From positions 1,054,001 through 1,118,000 of the forward strand of contig JAOWBW010000301.1 of assembly GCA_026119855.1 (NCBI GenBank): a stretch of 64,000 nt of DNA, given 5' to 3'. This document shows positions 32,013-42,554 of the stretch, one piece after another; position 1 is the stretch's first letter, and each line of letters opens with the position of its first letter. The position numbers and the translations under genes were made by a program. The notes under the pieces were generated by a model. It was not told where the DNA came from. It ran no database searches and saw only the letters and a program-made list of their open reading frames with translations. The stretch comes from Campanula takesimana (Eukaryota > Streptophyta > Magnoliopsida > Asterales > Campanulaceae).

Positions 32013-33044
32013 TGGACTGTGAACAAAACAAGTTTTTGGTTTTAATGATTGTGTTTGAAAATCTTAAAATGAAAGAATATGAAACCATCAAAGATTTTTC
32101 TTCTAAATTGGTAAATATTGAAAATGAGTTATATGTGTTAGGGGGAATCAATCTCTAATGCTAGACTCGTACGCAAAATATTAAGATCCCTGCCAGAAAG
32201 ATTCAACATGATAATCTCTTTGGTAGAGGAATTTTATAATGTCAAGACTCTAAGTTTTGACCAACTTATTGGAGTCCTAACCATTTATGAATTAACCCCT
32301 GGTGTGAAAAATCATTTTTCTGAAAACAAAAGATCTATTGAGTCCGTTCAGTGTAGAGCGTGTCTAGGATTCGGACACTATGCCAATGAGTGTGCTAACA
32401 CAACTCAAAAAGAGAGGTATGAGTTTTTCTGCAACCTTAAGTGATTTAGATGATGACGATCAGACAGCAAACCTGTCATTTTTACGATCATCACAATCCT
32501 CCCTTTCTGACAGTGAGTCTGACAGTGAATCTGACAGTGAAGATGAACAGTCAACTGTCAGCTCAAATGATACTAGTGAATATATTTGCTTGAACTCTAC
32601 CATTGCAGGTGACTCTGAAGAACTCACAGCCTTGCATCAGGTAAATGATAAACTTCTTATTCAGAATGTGAGTTTAAAATCTGAGATTGAGAGATTGTCC
32701 AAAGAGATGGAACAAAATAAGGGGTTGAAACAGTAGATGAGAAGTTTTCCTCTGATGTCATTACCCTTAAAGCTGAAAATGTAACTTTAAAATCTGAGTT
32801 TGAGAGGTTGTCAAATGAGAGTGAGTCTCAAAAAGAGTCCATAGCCCATTTGGAAGTTTTACTTACAAAAAGGGACATCGAGCTTGAAAATGTCAAAACT
32901 GAGTTTACTAAAACCAATGACACTCTGTGTGGGTTAAATTCTGATAAACCCAAGCTTGATGAACTTTTTAAAATTGAAAAATCTGAAAAGAAAGGTTTAA
33001 GCTATGGTGCTCCTATTTTTGTCAAAGGGGGAATGTCCTTCTAA
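32013..33044 (+). pseudogene. Element E gag, truncated and frameshifted
   Basis: Starts MDCEQNKFLVLM and joins abruptly to the middle of a UBN2-type Gag (FENLKMKEYETIKDFSSKL), so the Gag N-terminus is deleted. The frame changes at a GGGGG run near 32130 and near 32415. The first zinc knuckle is CRACLGFGHYANEC (C-X2-C-X4-H-X4-C) at about 32350-32391. An acidic Ser/Asp repeat DSESDSESDSEDE follows at about 32517-32552, then predicted coiled coils (NDKLLIQNVSLKSEIERLSK). A stop near 32735 and a further frame precede the fused ORF at 33004. Confidence 0.82.
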
Positions 33045-34527
33045 AGTTGAACATAAATCTCCTCACAAAAGCAAAAGAAATAGAAAGAGGAGATATGTGT
33101 GTCACCATTGTTTTGTGCCCGGTCACATTCGACCATTTTGTTATAAGTTGAAACAGGAACTTGGCTTGGAGAAGAACATCGGCCACTTGACAAGACAACT
33201 GTGGGCACAGTTGGAGTCACAGTTGCCCAGTCAACAGCAGTTTACTCCAAAAGCCACATGGGTAAGAAAGGACACTCTAAAGTGTCAAGTGGTGTTTACC
33301 TCCTTGAAGAGCAGTGTGGAAGGAGCCTGGTACTTTGACAGTGGCTGCTCCCGCCACATGACTGGCTCTCTTGAGCATTTCAAAGACTATGAAGCCTTTA
33401 AAGGCGGAAAAGTCGATTTTGGTGGAGGTGCTCAAGGTGAGGTAATTGGGAAAGGTACGCTGAATGTTAATGGTTTGCCTAACTTGCATAATGTCTTGCA
33501 TGTTGAAGGGTTAAAGGCAAACCTAATTAGCATAAGCCAATTGTGTGATGATGATTTACATGTCAAGTTTGATAAGAATATTTGTGAGGTCTTCGATGAT
33601 TCAAACAGATGTGTTTTGAAAGGTGTAAGATCCTCTGATCATTGTTACAAGTTGGTTGATAATCATTCATGTTTTAACTCAATTTTTGATAATGCTCCTG
33701 ATCTTATTGCCAATTGTGTTGAGAATTGTATTACAGGTTGCAATTGGAAGCATGAACAGATTAATGATGAATCTGAACCAACAAATGCAACAGAACCTGC
33801 AGATGCGCCAACTGTAAGGACAACTGACAGTCAAGATGAACAGTCAACTGCCATGTCAGATGGTCAGACGGCAGCTGGTTCTAGTTCGGATTCTGAAATC
33901 TTTGAAGATCAGGAAAGCAGAGGTAATAATGTTGCTGCAAGCTTTCACGGAGTCCATCCAACTTCCCAGGTCATTGGGGGAGTGGATGGAGGAATGAAAA
34001 CAAGAGAAAAGCGAATAAATTACCGGGAATTAGCCGGTTTGGTGTGCATGCAATCTGCATACCATCAGGTAAGCTCTGGTTGTTTCTTTGGTAATTTTAA
34101 GCATGAGGATGAGTCAGAAACCTCGAAAGTTAATAATTTGATCAATGTCATGCAAGAGGAAGTGGTAAAATTTGAAAGAAAAGATGTTAGGTTCTTGGTT
34201 CGTATGCCATCTAATACTGATTATATGGGAGTTGTTACTTGTCATACTCATTTGTTGAGGATGAACCAAATAATCAAGGATTATGGTCTTAGAAGTGAAA
34301 CATTGACTGTATTTTGTGATTGTTTAATTGCTCAGAATTTTGCCAAGAATCCGGTACAACATTCCCGAACAAAGCACATAGATATTAGGCATCATTTTAT
34401 TAGAGATCTCATTGAACAAAATATCATTACTCTTGAACATGTAAGCACAACAGATCAACTTGCTGATATCTTTACCAAGGCTTTGGATTTCGAGAGGTTT
34501 TCTCTCGGATTGTGTGTTACCAGTTGA
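33004..34527 (+). CDS. Element E fused ORF: zinc knuckle, protease and RNase H tail with integrase and RT removed in frame (507 aa)
   Basis: Order by residue: knuckle CHHCFVPGHIRPFC (33-46); protease active site FDSGCSRHMTG (111-121); GAG-pre-integrase start (NLISISQL, CYKLV) to about residue 220; a linker rich in Glu, Ser and Thr; a short RT-start remnant (NVMQEEVVKFERKDV, about 380-395); then the end of RNase H (SETLTVFCDC, HSRTKHIDIRHHFIRD, DQLADIFTKALD). Normal SIRE-like pol is over 1,200 residues. Integrase core, most of RT and the RNase H core are gone, yet the frame stays open for 1.5 kb. The protease residues look intact. Whether the protein is made or useful is unknown; the element's gag is broken as read. 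Confidence 0.88.
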   Translation: MVLLFLSKGECPSKVEHKSPHKSKRNRKRRYVCHHCFVPGHIRPFCYKLKQELGLEKNIGHLTRQLWAQLESQLPSQQQFTPKATWVRKDTLKCQVVFTSLKSSVEGAWYFDSGCSRHMTGSLEHFKDYEAFKGGKVDFGGGAQGEVIGKGTLNVNGLPNLHNVLHVEGLKANLISISQLCDDDLHVKFDKNICEVFDDSNRCVLKGVRSSDHCYKLVDNHSCFNSIFDNAPDLIANCVENCITGCNWKHEQINDESEPTNATEPADAPTVRTTDSQDEQSTAMSDGQTAAGSSSDSEIFEDQESRGNNVAASFHGVHPTSQVIGGVDGGMKTREKRINYRELAGLVCMQSAYHQVSSGCFFGNFKHEDESETSKVNNLINVMQEEVVKFERKDVRFLVRMPSNTDYMGVVTCHTHLLRMNQIIKDYGLRSETLTVFCDCLIAQNFAKNPVQHSRTKHIDIRHHFIRDLIEQNIITLEHVSTTDQLADIFTKALDFERFSLGLCVTS

Positions 34528-36015
34528 CTGCACAAGTGTGCAGACAACTGACTGCATAACTGTATAATTGTATATTACAGTCACAAAAAAAAAACAAAAA
34601 ACAAAAAAAAAAAAAAAAAAAAAAACTGCATTCATTCCTTGCACGATTGTCTCTTGTGATCACTTGGTTAACTAAGTTCCTTGACTCTGAGTTTTGACCC
34701 TTGAATGTGAGATCCTTCTTACTTGATAATAAAATTATCCTGTTAATTCCTCCGTGCTGTTTATCATGAAGTGGGAACTTAATCTAAGGTTGCGGGAAAA
34801 ACAAGCTGCCTCTAATCTTTGAAGTTACTACCCATTTAAGCAAAAAGCTGAAGTGTTTCAATACATAACTTGGGAATCAGTGTAACACTGTATTGAGAGA
34901 GTGAATAGCTCCTCCCCGTAACTGATTCATAAGTCATAAGCCTTCAAAGGGAGTGTTCTAGAGGCTTCATGGTTGAAGGAAAATCTCATTGAATTCCTAT
35001 GAGTTGAAACCGAGTCAATGAATGAGTTGATCATACTATGTCACACCAAAATTGAGACAATCTTCACTTGTGTGTTTAGTCATAATTTTTCTAAGTTTTT
35101 TTTCTTCCTTGGTATTTCCATCAGCAAATTGAATTGTTGTTCTTATGTGTTAAAGATTGATGCTTTTCATGTGACTAACGATAATCTAATGGCGTGATGT
35201 TCAAGTTTCATTGTGCAGTTGGTGGAAATTATGGTACATTGTGGATAAATGGATTTAGTTGAATTTGGTAAGTTCTAATTTTGGGACGGACAATTTATCA
35301 CAATACATGGAAAAAGTTTGAATTTTAAAATCAAAATCCTTGTTTGTTTTGTAATTCAAATGGGTACTTCAATGTTTCTCGGTTCTCCCTACCCCTTGGT
35401 CTACCCGAGTTCTTAGGAAGAATCTTTGTCATCCCTTGATATTTCCTCCTTGTCGAATCTGGTTGTGAATTATGATTTAGTATATCTTCTTCCTCATGCT
35501 TTCTAGCTTCATTTCTCTCATCTCATCTTGTTCCTATTCTGCAAATGCTCTCTTTCTAATATTTTTGCAGATAAATCCGAGAATTCTGGAGAAACTCTAA
35601 GTGATTATGTGTGACACAAAATGATTGTTTGCCACTGCTCTGATCAAGCTCTGGTATTTTTGTTGTTAAGCATCCAGCTGGTGCTAAGCAACTTGTTCGT
35701 GCAACTGTGCGGACAACTGGACAGTCAACTGTACAGTCAATTGTACAGTCAACCGGTAAGTCATCTGGTAATTCTGCAGAACTCTCTGGTCTGTTATGGT
35801 TTGATGCGATGTGAGTTGAGATTGGAGATGCTCTTAAAGGTATTTTGTTGGGGAGATTCTAATTTAGGGGGAGTGGAAAATATTCTAATTTTTCTTTCTT
35901 TGTGTTTGATGGTTCTTCACAAAAAGGGGGAGAAAGATGTGTTCTAGGGGGAGTTGAATCCAATGCACAAATTCAGGGGAGAGATTATTGGTTTGGATAT
36001 TTGATCAGAACGACA
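34528..36015 (+). other. 3' region of element E, no gene recognised
   Basis: About 1.5 kb where some SIRE elements have an env-like ORF; none is seen here. It holds an A-rich stretch at 34588-34625 and two dense runs of CAACTG(T) words (34520-34570 and 35700-35760). The 108-codon frame at 35621-35947 is unrecognised and probably spurious. Confidence 0.65.
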
Positions 36016-36030
36016 AAGATAGGGGGAGAT
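36016..36030 (+). other. Polypurine tract of element E
   Basis: AAAGATAGGGGGAGAT immediately before the 3' LTR. Additional AGGGGGAG tracts at about 35868 and 35946 are similar. Confidence 0.85.
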
Positions 36031-36794
36031 TGAAGAGTATCGAAATACTCTATTATGTTTTAATCTTTGTGATTCTGATTTTCAAGTAAATTAGTTATTT
36101 AGATTGTGTATATTTTATTTATTTAGATTGTGTATATTTTATTTTATTATAAATTTAATTAATGTATATATTTAGAGTTTATTTATTTTAGGAATTAGTT
36201 GTAATTATTTAGGAATAGTTTATTTTATGATAATTATTATTATTTTGATTTACTTGACTAACCTACTAATGTTTATCTTTGGTTAGTATATTTGCTTTTA
36301 TTTTAGGTGGACTCTCATAAGGAAAGGATGGGATTGGCTCTTAAAGATCTTGGAGATTTGAGAAGATCGGCTATTGTATTCCTTATAAAATAAAACGGCA
36401 GACCTCTCTAGGGTTACGGATTCTGAGCATTCGAAATCACAGAGAGAAAATCCTTGAGAGTCCTTGTGTCCTTAGATGTTCTTATCAAAAGAACTCTAAG
36501 TGTTTTGGTGTTTAGTCTATTCAAGATAGAATAGGTTTTGATCTTTTCGTTGTTTTGTTTCTTTCATTCGACTTGTATTCTGCAAGATCGCTTTTCATAT
36601 ATGAAAGTTTTCCAGCAAGGTATTTCTTGCTGAAGTGTTTAATTTTTGTCTTTAAAATTCCGCTGCGTTTCTGTGTTTTTCTTTACTGTGTTCGTTAGGT
36701 CAACTGAAAGGACAAATGTCTTGACAACTGTGAGCACAGTTGTACTCACAGTTGGATAATTCCCAGAACAGTCCTAGCCGCATAATTTCTTTCA
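36031..36794 (+). repeat. 3' LTR of element E (764 bp)
   Basis: About 99% identical by eye to 31192-31955. The TATA box reads TATAAAATA here. Confidence 0.94.
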
Positions 36795-36799
36795 AACCC

Positions 36800-37151
36800 T
36801 TTCCGTTCCTTTTAATAATAACAATAACACCTAGTTTTAAAATATTACTTACTCCAATTATATATCTCCATTAAATATTTTTATTTGTTTTTATCAATTT
36901 AATTGAACTTTGACCACTATTTTAAAAACATAGTATGTCTCCTTAAAAATTTTAAACTAATTATTGCTAGTATTTTTATTAGTGCACCAGTAACCATTTT
37001 TAGTGTACCATGAAGATAATTTTCTTAACTATTTGATCAAAGTCAACCAAGTTACCAAAATAATCAAAGTGTAACATTTTTTGGATTGAGAGAATAGTGT
37101 TATTTATAGACCATTGTTTTACAGAGGTATATTGCACCAAATGCGTTACTA
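36800..37151. other. AT-rich sequence, nothing recognised
   Basis: Continuous with 31176-31191 before E inserted. Confidence 0.6.
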
Positions 37152-37579
37152 TGTGGTAGGGTGTCAACTCAAGTTTTACATCAGCAATTGAATGATAAAT
37201 TGCATAATATATAAAGGTGGCACCCATTATATGTGGGTGTTTGGGAAATGTCCAAAAACAAATATGTGCAGGCTAGGCAAAAAACAAACAATATCATACT
37301 AATGTGGAGTGGTAGTAGTGGTCGGCTGATCGCGGTTCCAAACAATTGGTATTAGAGCCGTGGTTAGGAGGTGAGTCCCGTAGGTGGTGATAACATCGGT
37401 ACAAATATTGCTAGAGGTACTTGGTTTGAGGGGAGATTTGTTGAGGTGTCAACCAAAATCTCACATCGGCAATTGAAAGAAAAAGTGTCAAATATATGAG
37501 TTAACAGTCCACTTACCCCATTAGTGTAAGGCTTTTAGAGATGTCAAACGACAAATCCTTGCGGACTGGACCCAAAACA
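37152..37579 (+). mobile_element. TRIM-like miniature LTR element (428 bp)
   Basis: Two diverged terminal repeats: 37152-37344 (TGTGGTAGGGTGTCAAC...CCAAACA) and 37439-37579 (TGTTGAGGTGTCAACC...CAAAACA). Primer site ATTGGTATTAGAGCCGTGG at 37345 and purine tract GAGGGGAGATT before the second repeat. Flanks TACTA and TATAA are an imperfect duplication. No coding capacity. The repeats are clearly older than those of C, E and I. Confidence 0.85.
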
Positions 37580-37586
37580 TATAATA

Positions 37587-37833
37587 CTCACTCTATTCTA
37601 AAATGATCTTTCTACTTTTTTTACTGTAGATGTGAAGAAACTTTGAGCAATAATTATAAGTTGATTTAATTGTCCTAATGAAAAGCTAAAACTTGTTATT
37701 GATAATATTGTTGATGGTGTATCAATAACAAATTTTAGATTTTCGTTTATATAATTAAATCAACTTAAATTAGTACTCAATTTTCTTTCGTAATAACGGC
37801 AAATAAAGTATGAAGATTATTTTGGGACAGAAG
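37587..37833. mobile_element. Stowaway-like MITE (247 bp), uninterrupted
   Basis: Ends CTCACTCTATTCTAAAATGA and ATTATTTTGGGACAGAAG, TA on both sides. The same family as the interrupted copy at 23061-30061. Confidence 0.85.
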
Positions 37834-38100
37834 TAGCATTATATTAACATGGTGTGGTGTGGTGTGGTGTTAGCGGTCCAAAAACTATGTATTTCACTTT
37901 TTAATCAAGATTGCCAAATAAATGGAGAAAATTGGGACGGGGTAGCATTATATTAACGAGTATCCCACTCGAAATAGGACATCCCAAAATAAAAAAAAAT
38001 ATTAGTTTTTTTTATTAACGAGACTCACTTGTCATACTCACAATAACTTATTGTTTATTATTCTCTACCCAATTTCTCTCTTCATATTCACAACACTTCT
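37834..38100. other. No gene; GTGGT microsatellite and a recurring AT-rich fragment
   Basis: GGTGTGGTGTGGTGTGGTG near 37852. At 38025-38095 a fragment with ACTCACTTGTCATACTCACA and TTCTCTACCC recurs near 43505 and, more diverged, near 46410, so it is a dispersed repeat. Confidence 0.6.
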
Positions 38101-40460
38101 TATCTTTAGCCCATATCTTTAGCCCATATCTTAAAATTCAACTAATTGAATGATTATAATTTCTAATATTTTAATTTAAGATATCCATTATCTTTAGCCT
38201 ACTAAAATTAAGTAATCATGTTTTCGTAATTTAAGCTCAGAAAATATTTGATTTAAAAAAAAATCAGTTTTAAAAAACTAAATCATTTCCTGAAATAAGT
38301 ATTATATACATTTGCCTATAGAATAATGCCACGTAGATTTCCACGTCATAATTCCACGTAGCTTAATGAGAAGGCTTGAAATGTTTTTGCTTTTATATAT
38401 TATATAGATGCGTATATTTTTACCATTAATTATTAACTTTAATTTTTTTCCCACTAAATAACAAAAAATACAAATTCTCATATAAAAATGAATATGCATG
38501 CAAAGTTGACAACATCTATGTCCAAATTAAAGATAACGACTTTTGTCCGTCTCGCTCCGACGTTCGATTTGATATGCGGTGCGTTCCGCGGTTCATCCGG
38601 AGTCAAAAGTTATGACGGTTTCGGCGCACTCGCTGAAATTACCCCAAAAAACTTCAACGCCTTAGTGTCCGCATCAATTAGTAATTTAAACCATCATACA
38701 TACTTTATTTATAGAATCCTTCATTTTATTTTTATTTTTATTTTTGCAAAATATGTGGCTCGATTTTCTTCACCGAAATATACTGCTACATCACATTTCT
38801 TATCTTTAGCCCATATCTTAAAATTCAACTAACTGAATGATTATAATTTCTACTATTTTAATTTAAGATATCCATTATCTTTAGCCTACTAAAATTAAGT
38901 AATCATGTTTTCGTAATTTAAGCTCAGAAAATATTTGATTTAAAAAAAAATCAGTTTTAAAAACTAAATCATTTCCTGAAATAAGTATTATATACATTTG
39001 CCTATAGAATAATGCCACGTGGATTTACACGTCATAATTCCACGTGGCTTAATGAGAAGGCTTGAAATGTTTTTGCTTTTATATATTATTTAGATGCGTA
39101 GATTTTTACCATTAGTTATTAACTTTAATTTTTTTTTTCACTAAATAACAAAAACTACAAATTCTCATATAAAAATGAATATGCATGCAAAGTTGACAAC
39201 ATCTACGTCCAAATTAAAGATAACGATTTTTGTCCGTCTCGCTCCGACGTTCGATTTGATATGCGGTGCGTTCCGCGGTTCATCCGGAGTCAAAAGTTAT
39301 GACGGTTTCGGCGCACTCGCTGAAATTACTCCAAAAACTTCAACGCCTTAGTGTCCGCATCAATTAGTAATTTAAACCATCATACATACTTTATTTATAG
39401 AATCCTTCATTTTTATTTTTATTTTTGCAAAATATGTGGCTCGATTTTCTTCACCGAAATATACTGCTACATCACATTTCTTATCTTTAGCCCATATCTT
39501 AAAATTCAACTAACTGAATGATTATAATTTCTAATATTTTAATTTAATATATCCATTATCTTTAGCCTACTAAAATTAAGTAATCATGTTTTCGTAATTT
39601 AAGCTCAAGAAATATTTGATTTAAAAAAAAATCAATTTTAAAAAACTAAATCATTTCCTGAAATAAGTATTATATACATTTGCCTATAGAATAATGCCAC
39701 GTGGATTTCCACGTCATAATTCCACGTGGCTTAATGAGAAGGCTTGAAATGTTTTTGCTTTTATATATTATATAGATGCGTAAATTTTTACCATTAATTA
39801 TTAACTTTAATTTTTTTTCAACTAAATAACAAAAAATACAAATTCTCATATAAAAATGAATATGCATGCAAAGTTGACAACATCTACGTCCAAATTAAAG
39901 ATAACGATTTTTGTCCGTCTCGCTCCGACGTTCGATTTGATATGCGGTGCGTTCCGCGGTTCATCCGGAGTCAAAAGTTATGACGGTTTCGGCGCACTCG
40001 CTGAAATTACTCCAAAAACTTCAACGCCTTATTGTCCGCATCAATTAATAATTTAAACCATCATACATACTTTATTTATAGAATCCTTCATTTTTATTTT
40101 TATTTTTGCAAAATATGTGGCTCGATTTTCTTCACCGAAATATACTGCTACATCACATTTCTTATCTTTAGCCCATATCTTAAAATTCAACTAACTGAAT
40201 GATTATAATTTCTAATATTTTAATTTAAGATATCCATTATCTTTAGCCTACTAAAATTAAGTAATCATGTTTTCGGAATTTAAGCTCAGAAAATATTTGA
40301 TTTAAAAAAAAATCAGTTTTAAAAAACTAAATCATTTCCTGAAATAAGTATTATATACATTTGCCTATAGAATAATGCCACGTGGATTTCCACGTCATAA
40401 TTCCACGTGGCTTAATGAGAAGGCTTGAAATGTTTTTGCTTTTATATATTATATAGATTG
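38101..40460 (+). repeat. Tandem array, 3.4 units of 681-687 bp with a conserved short reading frame and G-box palindromes
   Basis: The anchor CCATATCTTAAAATTCAACTA recurs at about 38124, 38811, 39492 and 40173, giving periods 687, 681 and 681. Each unit has an AT-rich part with ATGCCACGTGGATTTCCACG (two CCACGTGG palindromes per unit; CCACGTAG in the first unit). A GC-richer part carries a + strand frame starting MNMHAKLTTS and reading FVRLAPTFDLICGAFRGSSG. The units are highly similar to each other. The last unit is cut after the palindrome part, at a TTATATATTATATAGAT end. Confidence 0.92.
38488..38832 (+). CDS. Hypothetical short ORF of tandem unit 1 (114 aa; 58 and 66 aa in units 2 and 3)
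   Basis: Not recognised. The first about 53 residues (MNMHAKLTTS... to GFGALAEITP) are almost unchanged in all three full units, starting at 38488, about 39176 and 39856. The C-terminus differs because of a one-base change in an AAAAAA run, so unit 2 ends after 58 residues, unit 3 after 66 and unit 1 after 114. The sharp local rise in GC suggests captured coding DNA, but recent duplication alone also explains the similarity. I would not treat it as a proven gene. Confidence 0.3.
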   Translation: MNMHAKLTTSMSKLKITTFVRLAPTFDLICGAFRGSSGVKSYDGFGALAEITPKNFNALVSASISNLNHHTYFIYRILHFIFIFIFAKYVARFSSPKYTATSHFLSLAHILKFN

Positions 40461-40487
40461 GATCAACTAAATTCAGTGTTTACATTA

Positions 40488-41114
40488 CCCATCTCCAACC
40501 CATTTTTTCATTTTTTGCTTCAAATGTTGCTTCATTTATTTTTTTTCAACTCCAACGCATATCTTCAATTTTGACTTCAAAAAGAATATACCAACCATCT
40601 TTCTCTTCCACATCATCATTCCACCACTCATTTAATTTCACAAACACTACACAAACTTTAGTCATTTTGTATATTGAACCCTCTGTTTTATTTTAAATGA
40701 TAAAATTTCAAATTAATTAGCGAAAAACTATAATATTTTTTTTTAAATTATTATTTAATATATTTGATGTTGTTGTTTAATTAATATTTATGTCTTTTTC
40801 TTGTTCTACGCAATTACAACATAGACTAAAAATAATTTAAAATTAAATTAAAAATAAAAATAATTTCGGATTATAGAATGATAATTTTTTAATTACACAA
40901 TTCACAAAATATACAACTTTTAATTTTTTAGAGACCAAATTGTAACTTTGAAACATCTACTTCATTTTTGAAGTAGATGAATAATGTTACTTCAAATTTG
41001 AAGTAACACTATTCATCTACTTCAAAAATGAAGTAGGAATTGAAGTGGGTTGGAGAGGTGAATAGTTGATTTTTGAAGAAATAAAGATGGAATTGAAGTG
41101 GGTTGGAGTTGCTC
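40488..41114. mobile_element. Harbinger/Tourist-like element (627 bp, TTA target duplication)
   Basis: Left end CCCATCTCCAACCCATTTTT; right end, other strand, GAGCAACTCCAACCCACTTC, sharing CTCCAACCCA. TTA on both sides (40485-40487 and 41115-41117). No transposase. The interior has strong palindromes made of ACTTCAAA/TTTGAAGT at 40950-41036, including a perfect 24-bp one at 40985-41008. Confidence 0.82.
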
Positions 41115-41117
41115 TTA

Positions 41118-42545
41118 CAAGTCTCAACCGGTTAGAGAAAACAAACATATTGAGGCAAATAAAATTATTTGAGCGAAAATTGAAAATTAAAGGGGAATGG
41201 GGACAAAGTCAGGATATTTTAATCAGGGAGTCTTGTGATGGTATAACATAAACGGTCCATATACAAAAAAAAAAAAAAAAACACACTCCTCATTGTCATC
41301 TTATACCACCACACGCTCTGTGAAATTCTATGAAAATAGGGTTGAATTTAATCAAAATTCGGACTATTTTTTACTCCCTCCGTTTTGAGGAATTAATGCT
41401 CGAATTGTTTTTGATTTGATACAGAGAAATTTCGAACATTCATTATGAGATAAAGATAGTAAATAATATGCGTATTTACATATAAATATTGGTTTACCTC
41501 TAGTTATCCTACATTTACCAAACAATAGAGGCTAAAAAGAGAAGAATATCACCAACATGTGCACCAATTTAGAAAATGGTTAACCTTCTGTCCTTCTCCT
41601 TTTTGATTTTTTTTTTTTTTTACTGCGTTGTGGTTGTAAATGCTTTTAAATTTTTTTTGAAGCGTAAATACTTTAATTAGAGTGTCACAAAGTTCTCCAA
41701 ATTCGAATTTCAATCCATATCCAAGATTATGCGTGGATCAGGCCATTGTATTTATTTGGGTCAATTTGAATTAGTAAAAGTATAGTATGGGTCACCTGAC
41801 TCAATAGACTCATTTTTCTGTAATAAACCCATTTCTCCAAACAAGACCAAATCTATTTTCATTCAAAGACTTTTCACTTGGAGAGTGAGAGGATGACAAG
41901 ACTTGCCGCTCTCGAGTTTTTAAATGAGAGAAATGAAAGGGAGGGGAGGGGAGGGGAGGGAACTCAATATTATCTAGAAGTGCTCCCGAGTATAGGAAAG
42001 AAAGGGAAGGAGAATAGAGTGAATTACATATGTACCCTTAATGAAAGAAATTACATATGTACCCTTAATGAAAGAAAGATGAAGTTATATTCGAATGGGT
42101 AAATAGGTTTACCAAAAAAATTGTTTGATAAAACTTTCTTTCCTTCCAATTCCTCTCATTTTTGGGAGGATTGGGTAGGAGGGAAAAACTTAAAAAATTT
42201 CATTTCCTTTCTATCCACTTCCTTCTTAAATAAACTCAGGAGCAACCTTGCGATGATAAAATCGATGATAAGATAACGGAGGAAAATACGAGTATTATCA
42301 AAAAAAAAATGTTGGATGATAAGATCGATGCTAAAGATTTCCTAACACATTTAGAAATTTATGTATTACTATTACATGAATTATATACTATAATTCATCC
42401 GTCTAAAACTAATCGCTACTTATTTATGTTTCGAAAAATATCTTAAATTATGTTTTAATTTGACTGTTGTTCAGATTGTAAACTTGACACTCTCTCTCTA
42501 TGTCCCGCGTTTAAAGGTTCTTACTCTTTTTTTTTTTATCCCAAT
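41118..42545. other. No gene; poly-A, single MITE-like end, short tandem repeat
   Basis: Poly-A at about 41264-41281. A lone Stowaway-like end ACTCCCTCCGTTTTGAGGAA at 41375 has no partner. A 27-bp unit beginning ATTACATATGTACCC is repeated twice at 42023-42076. The frames at 41066 and 41878 look spurious. Confidence 0.55.
41939..41960 (+). repeat. Potential G-quadruplex, (GGGGA) repeats
   Basis: Five G-runs of 3-4 separated by single A. Confidence 0.8.
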
Positions 42546-42554
42546 TTATGGTTA

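Larger units (their letters stand above)
31192..36794 (+). mobile_element. SIRE-like copia element E, complete but internally deleted (5.6 kb)
   Basis: LTRs 31192-31955 and 36031-36794 (764 bp each), primer site, purine tract, 5-bp target duplication AACCC (31187-31191 and 36795-36799). The LTRs differ at about eight positions, roughly 1%. Most of integrase and reverse transcriptase is absent, so it cannot move alone. The LTR identity shows it moved recently, hence in trans. Confidence 0.93.

Noticed and set aside
33004..34527. Domesticated host gene derived from a retrotransposon
   Set aside because: The ORF is still inside a complete element with young LTRs and a target duplication, so it is a recent mobile element and not a settled host gene.
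35621..35947. Env-like ORF of a SIRE element
   Set aside because: It is in the right region, but the 108-codon frame has no signal peptide plus coiled-coil plan and overlaps CAACTG word runs.
38101..40460. Helitron
   Set aside because: AT-rich ends and a hairpin-like G-box pair suggested it, but there is no clear 5' TC / 3' CTRR end pair, no insertion-site evidence and no Rep/helicase.
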